Source: Sipunculus nudus
Taxonomy: Eukaryota > Annelida > Sipuncula > Golfingiida > Sipunculidae
Direction of reading: 5' to 3'
Length of the DNA: 64,000 nucleotides
Assembly: GCA_026874595.1 (NCBI GenBank)
Contig: CM049317.1
Coordinates: forward strand, 52,657,618-52,721,617
Positions 57,870-64,000 of the stretch are shown in pieces. Numbering within the stretch: the first letter of the stretch is position 1; each line of letters opens with the position of its first letter. The position numbers and the translations under genes are program-made. The notes beneath the pieces are model-generated. The model was not told the origin of the DNA. It saw only the letters and a list, made by a program, of their open reading frames with translations, and ran no database searches.

Positions 57870-58852
57870 TTTTATAAGAGACTATAACTTCTCCTAGATA
57901 ATCCGAAAGAAGCTGATCTTGAGTCCTGCTAGAAAAAAAAAAACATGTGGAAACGGCTGATGTAATATGCTGGGCACAACCCAGGGCTTATAACGGGTGA
58001 AACTTTGGTAAATACTAGGTTCGATAAAAAAAGGTTTTACCAAGGTCAGATGGGAGCCCTGAATATACTACTGTATTATTGACCTCAAATCAGATATAGA
58101 GCAGCAGTAGTGATCGTAAAACTTTTAAATATTCACCTTTCCAACGAAAAGGCATTAATACAGGTTCGCTTTTTCGCAGGAAAATTTGCATTTCCACTGA
58201 AGATTCATTTTACCATCATATCAAACTTTCAGTGACACTTTAGTGTAAACCTGACATTGACATCTTAAATGTCTTACAAGTCATCTTTGTGACTCTTACA
58301 TCCTACATAAACACACCTGCATGCAAAAGAACTGAACGTTTTCAATAGTAACACTGTTATATCAGAAACACGATTTTGCAGAGAAAAAAGGAAAAATGAG
58401 ATGGGGACCTAATTGCCGGAAAGTATAAGACATTATTAAACATTTTTATAGGTAAAATATAAGAAATCTGCAGTCTGAGCACCATCTGTAAATTATTTCG
58501 TGTTTGTGTCATGTTTGTTACTACTTATCAGCTACTAATGTGGAAACATATAGGTGTTTATTTTTCCAACGGAATGATACACAATAAAAAAAATGATTTT
58601 CTGTGCACATGTTTCCCTGTCTGAAACAGGTTAAAGGCGTTATTACCAGCCCTGAGTAGGTCATTCTCCTTGTTTAACATTAGCCCCCCACCCCCCACCC
58701 CCCAAAGGTAAAGGCTAGAGATCGGAACTATCAATAGAAGATAAAAATGACTTTAAATGCAGAAAGATTAATTAATTGAGCTTTTTTATTCAGGTTTGAT
58801 TGCGAATTAATGACCTGTTTTGGTTCAATGCATGAATTATTAGATGCAATTT
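57870..58852. other. No gene seen
   Basis: Intergenic AT-rich DNA with a short CCCCCCACCCCCC patch at 58684-58703. Confidence 0.45.
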
Positions 58853-59115
58853 TAGGCCATAAAGATAATAAAAGGTACGGAGTTTCAGACACCGCCCGCG
58901 TCAATGAAAACCCCCCACATCAAAACTTTTTATTTTGATTTTCATATTTCAAGAAGATAAAAAAGTAAAGACTTCCTTTGTTATGTAGTGCTTTTACCTG
59001 TTTAGGAAAAATTCTGATATTTTCATGCTTTTCCCTGATGACATTTTTATCGAAACATACGAAAAAGGTAAAAATATAAAATAAAATAAAATATCGCCCG
59101 CCCGCACTGATGCCC
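58853..59115. mobile_element. PIF/Harbinger-type MITE, copy 3 (inverted, decayed)
   Basis: Reverse orientation relative to copy 1: GGCC, then ACCGCCCGCGTCAATG, the TTTTTATTTTGATTTTCA segment, AAGACTTCCTTTG..., ATCGAAACATACGAAAAA and CGCCCGCCCGCACTGATGCC. TTA precedes and TAA follows. The inner part of the right terminal repeat (GTGCCTGAGAACC) is missing. Confidence 0.65.
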
Positions 59116-59731
59116 TAATATAAAGTGATGGTCATGTATGAGTGTGGATATGTTGACAGATGATCTTGATGCAATTAAAGGCACTGAATCTAGGTCACAA
59201 ATGAAACTTGAATAAAGTCCCCCTTATTACAACGGACAAAATTTAAGCTTTGTCTGTTATTATTATTGGATTCAACGCAATTTTCCATCATTCCGTACGA
59301 TCCATGTAAATTAAATAGGTTTATGATATCTCCTTTTCACCCGGTCATGAATTCGGGTAACTTTCATCTCACATGTTGACATCATGGCTCACAAGGATGT
59401 GGATAAAATGATATTAGAAGTCGCAAAGACTTATGACAGCCATTTGCTGCTTAGGTAAAAACATATTGAAACACTGAAGCATTTACTTACTCCCAAGGAT
59501 GATCTCATTGAGAATTTACTGGTCGGTTATGGCAACAGTATCATTTATCATTTGTTAGCAAAACTGTTTAGGGGGAAACACGTAATCGAAAACTTAATGT
59601 GTAGATTGTAAGTCATTTGAACATTATCAAATCAAAGGATCAGCTTCAGTCCCTGACACGACATGGGATTCCTGCATGCCGGCTCGATGTAAAGGAATGT
59701 GTTGGTCTCGATGACGATAAATGAGCGTCAT
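59116..59731. other. Intergenic, with a broken ORF
   Basis: From ATG 59384 a frame runs 75 codons to a TAA at 59609-59611 with one internal TAA at 59456-59458 (MAHKDVDKMILEVAKTYDSH before it, KHIETLKHLLTPKDDLIENL after it). The hydrophilic, helix-like composition suggests an old gene piece. No family is recognised. Confidence 0.4.
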
Positions 59732-60181
59732 TGTTAGTGACGGCCATCATGCCATGTGACTTTATATACAAACTGGTGGATGAATAGTTGCCTTTTCACG
59801 CCTACGGTGCCCTATTTAAGCCTACGCGTATGTAGTTCCTTATGCATAAATTACTTTCGGGGAAACTCCCCTTTTTGTTTTGCAAAGGAACCTTGCGAAT
59901 TTTTAACACAGGCGATATTAACGTAACGGTAGTGACCTCTGCTGGAGATTGGACACTGTGATTTCTATAGGTAGGAATGTTTATAATTCGATCATGTACC
60001 TGTCATATACAAGTTTATGTATGATTTGTAATTTTACGACATGTCAGATATACGGCATCATGACCGTTTTCCGGCACCTAGTGTTAAGCAAGTGAACTGA
60101 GTAAAGTGCGCCAAGCAAAGACCAGCCTCGTCATTCTTTCAACAATCAATCATTTAAAACACGTTCTAACAGAACACGACA
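59732..60181 (+). mobile_element. 5' LTR of a Gypsy element
   Basis: Starts TGTTAGTGACGGCC and ends AACAGAACACGACA, directly before the primer-binding region. It includes TATA-like TTTATATACAAACTGG (59759) and CTATTTAAG (59811). The right edge is firm because TTGGCGACGACGG and then gag follow. The left edge is inferred from the TG start and cannot be checked, because the 3' LTR lies beyond the window. Confidence 0.55.
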
Positions 60182-60199
60182 TTGGCGACGACGGATAAA
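60182..60199 (+). promoter_or_regulatory. Primer-binding site
   Basis: TTGGCGACGACGGATAAA follows the LTR immediately. TGGCGAC-type sequences in this place are usual in metazoan Gypsy elements. The priming tRNA is not assigned. Confidence 0.5.
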
Positions 60200-60415
60200 A
60201 CCCGAAACAACCCATTCATGTTCAGATTGACCGCTGTCAGTCTCGTGTTTGTGTGCATTATCCTCGCTCTAACAGCGGCAGGCTCAAGAACTCTTATTAT
60301 CGCCCAGTCAGGGGCTAAACGTGAGTACGAACTTTCTCTGTTAACTTATGAACTCATACGATATCGTGATCGTCAGTTCTTCTCTGGACATTTGTTAAAA
60401 CATTCAGTAAACGAA

Positions 60416-61051
60416 ATGGCAGCAGCTCTGCCTCATTATGAGCGTTTTGACGCAACCAGTGATGCTCAAAGGGGGGCTCGATGGGAAGCTTGGCTGAACG
60501 GACTCTCATATTTGTTTGAAGCCCTAGAGTTAATTCAAGCACCCGTACCTCCACGCAACGGTGACGACGTGCTAGCCGCTAACAGGAAAATCAACCGGCG
60601 TAAGAGAGGCATGCTCTTGCATTATGCTGGACCAGAAACACAGTCAATATTCCAAACATTATCTGAATCTGAAACTGGTGACAGTTCTGATTATGATAAG
60701 GCTGTGTCAGCACTAACAAAATATTTCAACCCAGAGAAAAACAAAGAGTTCTGCCGATACAAGTTTCGCACTGCATATCAACTTGATGGAGAATCCATTG
60801 ATGAATTCCATACTAGATTGAAACAATTATCATCAGGATGTGCTTTCAGTGACATTAACTCTGAGATTAAAAGCCAAATCATACAGAAATGCTCCTCATC
60901 AAAGCTAAAGAGACAAGCATTGGAGCAAGGCTATGACCTCAGCACATTGCTGTCAGCAGCCAGAACTTCTGAAGCGGTAGGTAACCAACTCCAAGAAATG
61001 AACATTACATCAAAGAAAAAATCCAGTAAGAGTGCAAATGATCAAAACTAA
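60416..61051 (+). CDS. Gypsy Gag, capsid part
   Basis: The likely start is ATG 60416 (MAAALPHYERFD), the usual beginning of Gag in this kind of element. The frame ends at TAA 61049-61051 after 211 codons. Family features are WEAWLNGL near residue 27, LLHYAGPETQSIF near residue 70, YDKAVSALTKYFNP and then FCRYKFRTAYQLDGESIDEF, and SQIIQKCSSSKLKRQAL. These match the retrotransposon capsid region that forms the virus-like particle. The same frame is open upstream to 60182 and has an in-frame ATG at 60218 followed by a hydrophobic stretch. The zinc knuckles lie in the next frame, so the reading frame changes between about 61002 and 61051. Confidence 0.8.
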   Translation: MAAALPHYERFDATSDAQRGARWEAWLNGLSYLFEALELIQAPVPPRNGDDVLAANRKINRRKRGMLLHYAGPETQSIFQTLSESETGDSSDYDKAVSALTKYFNPEKNKEFCRYKFRTAYQLDGESIDEFHTRLKQLSSGCAFSDINSEIKSQIIQKCSSSKLKRQALEQGYDLSTLLSAARTSEAVGNQLQEMNITSKKKSSKSANDQN

Positions 61052-61613
61052 ATCTCACAAACAAAAACAAACATCAAGCAGTCAGTTCAAGCCTGATAAA
61101 CCAGTTACATGCTACTTTTGCGGAGGATCTTACCCTCACTTCAGCACGTGTCCTGCGAAAGGTAAAACTTGCCACAAGTGTGGCAAACAAAACCACTTTG
61201 CTTCTGTATGTTGGGGAGGAAAGAAACCAGCTAAAAAAACTAACCAACATGGTGTAACAAACCAGTATACCAACAAACAGAGACATGAAAACAAACAATC
61301 TCTTAACCAAATACAGACATCAAGCTTAACTGTAACAAACAGTGAATCTAGTGATTCTGACTCTGATGAAAGCTCTGAGCTTTGCTTTAAACTCAAAACT
61401 GGGCAGAATAATCAGTTACCTTTAACATCAATAACAATAGCTGATCATGAACTTGATGTGTTAGTTGACACTGGTGCTAGTGTCAATGTGATTGACCACA
61501 CTGGTTATAATACCATACAGAAACCTCAGCTAAAAACATCCAGAACAAAAGTGTTCCCATATGGATCTGACAAACAAATTCCAATTCTTGGTGAATTTAC
61601 AACTGCGATTTAA
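61032..61613 (+). CDS. Gypsy nucleocapsid and protease segment
   Basis: Frame +1 relative to Gag, overlapping it by 20 bases, with no ATG of its own that precedes the conserved part. It contains two CCHC zinc knuckles (CYFCGGSYPHFSTC and CHKCGKQNHFASVC), a Ser/Asp-rich spacer and the aspartic protease active site LVDTGASVNVID near residue 150. A TAA at 61611-61613 ends it, but the same frame resumes at once with recognisable Gypsy sequence, so the stop interrupts what would be one Gag-Pol reading. Whether the frame change is programmed or a mutation cannot be told from one copy. Confidence 0.8.
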   Translation: MQMIKTKSHKQKQTSSSQFKPDKPVTCYFCGGSYPHFSTCPAKGKTCHKCGKQNHFASVCWGGKKPAKKTNQHGVTNQYTNKQRHENKQSLNQIQTSSLTVTNSESSDSDSDESSELCFKLKTGQNNQLPLTSITIADHELDVLVDTGASVNVIDHTGYNTIQKPQLKTSRTKVFPYGSDKQIPILGEFTTAI

Positions 61614-63911
61614 CACAAAAACAAAATCACAATCGCTACATTCCTGGTATCCAGCAGCGAATCAGGATCACTGATAGGATATCAGACAGCTTTGGAACTG
61701 GGAATTGTAAACACAATCAACAAGCTTGAAGTGCAGCCGACAGTGCAAACATACAAAGTGAAACATCCTAAGCTATTCACAGGTATTGGAAAGCTCAAAG
61801 AAACACAGATTAAACTTAGTGTGGATCCAACAGTCAAACCAGTTGCACGAACTTATCACAGAAAACCATTTCATTTAAGACAGAAAATATGTGACAAACT
61901 CAGACAAATGGAAGAACAGGACTTGATAGAGCCAGTTGAAGGCCTAACACCCTGGGTAGTACCGCTAGTCTGTGTACCCAAACCGAAAAACCCTGAGGAC
62001 ATTCGTTTGTGTTTAGACATGCGTGCACCGAACACAGCCATTCAGAGGACCAGACATATTACACCACACCTAGATAACCTGATTGCTGATCTGAATGGTG
62101 CTGCTGTATTCTCAAAACTTGACATGAATCAAGCATATTATCAACTAGAACTGCATGAAGAATCGCGTTATCTCACAACTTTTGCATCACCGCTAGGCTT
62201 GAGAAGATTTAAACGCTTAGTATTCGGTGTGAACTGTGCATCAGAAATATTTCAAGATGCTATCTCTAAAGTTTTGAGTGGACTTAAGGGTGTCATTAAT
62301 GTATGGGATGACATCATTGTATTTGGTGCCAATCAAGATGAACATGATCAGAACCTTGAAGCTGTGTTTCAGAGACTTGAACAGCATGGCTTAACATTAA
62401 ATGCAAATAAGTGTGAGTTCCACAAGGACGAAGTGACATTCTTCGGCTTCGTGTTCAACAAGAATGGAATTGCACCTGACAACACAAAGGTTGAAGCCAT
62501 CAAACAGACAAAACCACCAACATCGCCAACCGAAGCCAGAAGCTTTCTTGGAATGACAAATTACCTGTCCCGATTCATTCCGGATTATTCAACTATTTCA
62601 GAACCAATCCGTAACCTCACAAGGCAGCAAACAAAATGGCGATGGACTGAACAAGAACAAAACACATTTGATAAGTTGAAGCAAACACTTGCCAGCAGTG
62701 AAGTTCTTGCCTACTTTGACCCGAACTTGAAAACTGAACTCGTTGTGGATGCAAGCCCTGTAGGTGTCGCTGCAATCCTGCTGCAGTGTCAAACTGATGG
62801 TTCATATAGACCGTTAGCATATGGAAGCAGAGCGCTCACAGACGTAGAACGTCGATATTCACAAACGGAACGAGAAGCGCTCGGTATTGTTTGGGGGTGT
62901 GAACATTTCCATACATACATATATGGAGCAGATTTTGATCTTGTGACCGATCATAAACCCCTGGAACTAATCATGAACAATCCCTACTCAAAACCTCCAG
63001 CTAGAATTGAACGATGGGGTCTTCGTCTCTCCGAGTACAAATTCAACGTAATCTACAGACCTGGTAAAAACAACCCGGCTGTCTTTATGTCTCGAAATCC
63101 TTATGTGACTCGTGCAAGTGATAAAATGGCAGAACAGTACGTACATTTCCTCGCAAATCAAGCTATGCCATTAGCTCTCTCACTTCAAGAAGTTGAGATC
63201 ACAACCAAACTTGACCCTACACTACAGGCAGTGAAATTCGCTCTTCAGAGTGGTAACTGGCATAAAGCAAAACAAATGTCAGATGTCAACATGAAAGATT
63301 TTAATGTGCTACACACAGTACGAAATGATCTGACCATAGTTGACAATGATCAAGACCGTGATAATTTCATTGTGTTAAACAACAACCGTATAGTTATTCC
63401 AAAGTCACTGCAGAGCAGAGTAATTCAGTTGGCCCACGAAGGCCATCAAGGTATTGTTCGAACCAAACAGCTCCTACGAACAAAAGTTTGGTTTCCTGGT
63501 GTAAACAAACTCGTAGAGGATGCATGTCAAAACTGTCTACCATGTCAATCATCAACACCTGCAAAGAAAACTGAACCAGTGCAAATGTCACAACTGCCAC
63601 CAGGCCCATGGCATTCCCTTAGTGTCGATTTCTGTGGACCGTTTCCTAATGGTTACTATGCCTTGGTTGTGATTGATGACTATTCTCGATATCCAACAGT
63701 TTCGTTCATGAAATCAACATCAGCCACAACTACAATCGACAAGTTTGACAATTTATTTGCGTTGTTCGGCATTCCTTCATGTTTTGTACAGATAATGGCC
63801 CTCCGTTTCAAAGCCGTGAATTCCGCAGATTCTGCCAGACTATGGGCGTCTCACACCGCAAAATCACGCCATATTGGCCTCAAGCCAATGGGATCGCTGA
63901 ACGATTCATGA
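61614..63911 (+). pseudogene. Gypsy Pol: reverse transcriptase, RNase H, integrase N-part
   Basis: Same frame as the protease segment, open from 61614; the first ATG-type codon is at 61692. Counting from there, the RT has VVPLVCVPKPKN near residue 90, FSKLDMNQAYYQL near 140, FKRLVFGVN near 175 and the catalytic pair in NVWDDIIVFG near 205. RNase H has VVDASPVG near 351, RYSQTEREALGIVWGCEHF and then TDHKPLE. The integrase zinc finger is HEGHQGI with CQNCLPC near 582-620, followed by SVDFCGPFP with the first catalytic Asp. After about 63787 the frame leaves the integrase core and ends at a spurious stop (63909-63911). Confidence 0.85.
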
Positions 63912-64000
63912 ACACTTTGACTAAAGCCATTAAATCAGCAGTAGTAGAAACTGGGAATTGGGTCACACAAATCAACCAATTTCTCAGAAATTATCGTGCT
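63788..64000 (+). pseudogene. Gypsy integrase core, continued in another frame
   Basis: From about 63788 the integrase core continues in the frame one base back, open to the window edge. It carries TDNGPPF with the second catalytic Asp and PQANGIAERFMN with the catalytic Glu. The shift equals one lost base near 63780-63790. The C-terminal integrase region and the 3' LTR lie outside the window. Confidence 0.8.

Overview
The window reads as AT-rich, repeat-dense nuclear DNA of a metazoan, most likely a lophotrochozoan and probably a marine mollusc. Support comes from spliced C-type-lectin exons with GT/AG borders, a Gypsy LTR element with two zinc knuckles, Penelope-like and CR1-like retroelement pieces, many MITE-like families, more than a dozen (TA)n microsatellites and unusually many long poly-G/poly-C runs. 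There is no operon structure and no bacterial signal. The taxon is inferred from element and domain content; no species marker is present.

Genes. (1) 446-587 looks like the last coding exon of a plus-strand gene that enters from the left. (2) The main host gene is a plus-strand C-type-lectin-like receptor between about 22.0 and 30.3 kb. Four exons code for two CTLDs (22020-22262 + 24089-24211, and 25677-25913 + 26476-26619), followed by a Ser/Thr-rich linker exon (27621-27710) and a long terminal exon (about 29699-30273) whose product carries about eight imperfect 11-12-residue repeats and ends NPIYMSASEV. Every intron that can be placed is phase 1. No signal-peptide exon or convincing transmembrane exon was found. 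A third, orphan CTLD fragment lies at 9027-9302.

Mobile DNA makes up most of the rest. Three copies of a PIF/Harbinger-type MITE lie at 4.5, 24.6 and 58.9 kb. Other DNA elements are a piggyBac-type MITE (19334-19803) nested in a longer repeat, a hAT-like MITE (13641-13944), a pogo/Tigger-like element (31318-32582) and an approximately 6-kb element with long inverted arms (42773-48842). Retroelement pieces are a Penelope-like fragment on the minus strand (about 29035-29690) directly beside the receptor tail exon, a CR1-like LINE 3' end (40795-41460), and a Gypsy element from its 5' LTR (about 59732) past the window end. The Gypsy element has a frame change, an in-frame stop and a second frameshift in its integrase, so this copy looks dead.

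Structures that stand out: a perfect 200-base inverted repeat at 56235-56434 whose two arms each contain a foldable hammerhead-ribozyme-like core; a 0.9-kb, 17-bp minisatellite (16606-17510) open over long stretches on both strands; a block at 39.4-42.0 kb built around the palindrome GGTGGCGCCACC; and rearranged inverted/direct repeat copies that flank the second CTLD.
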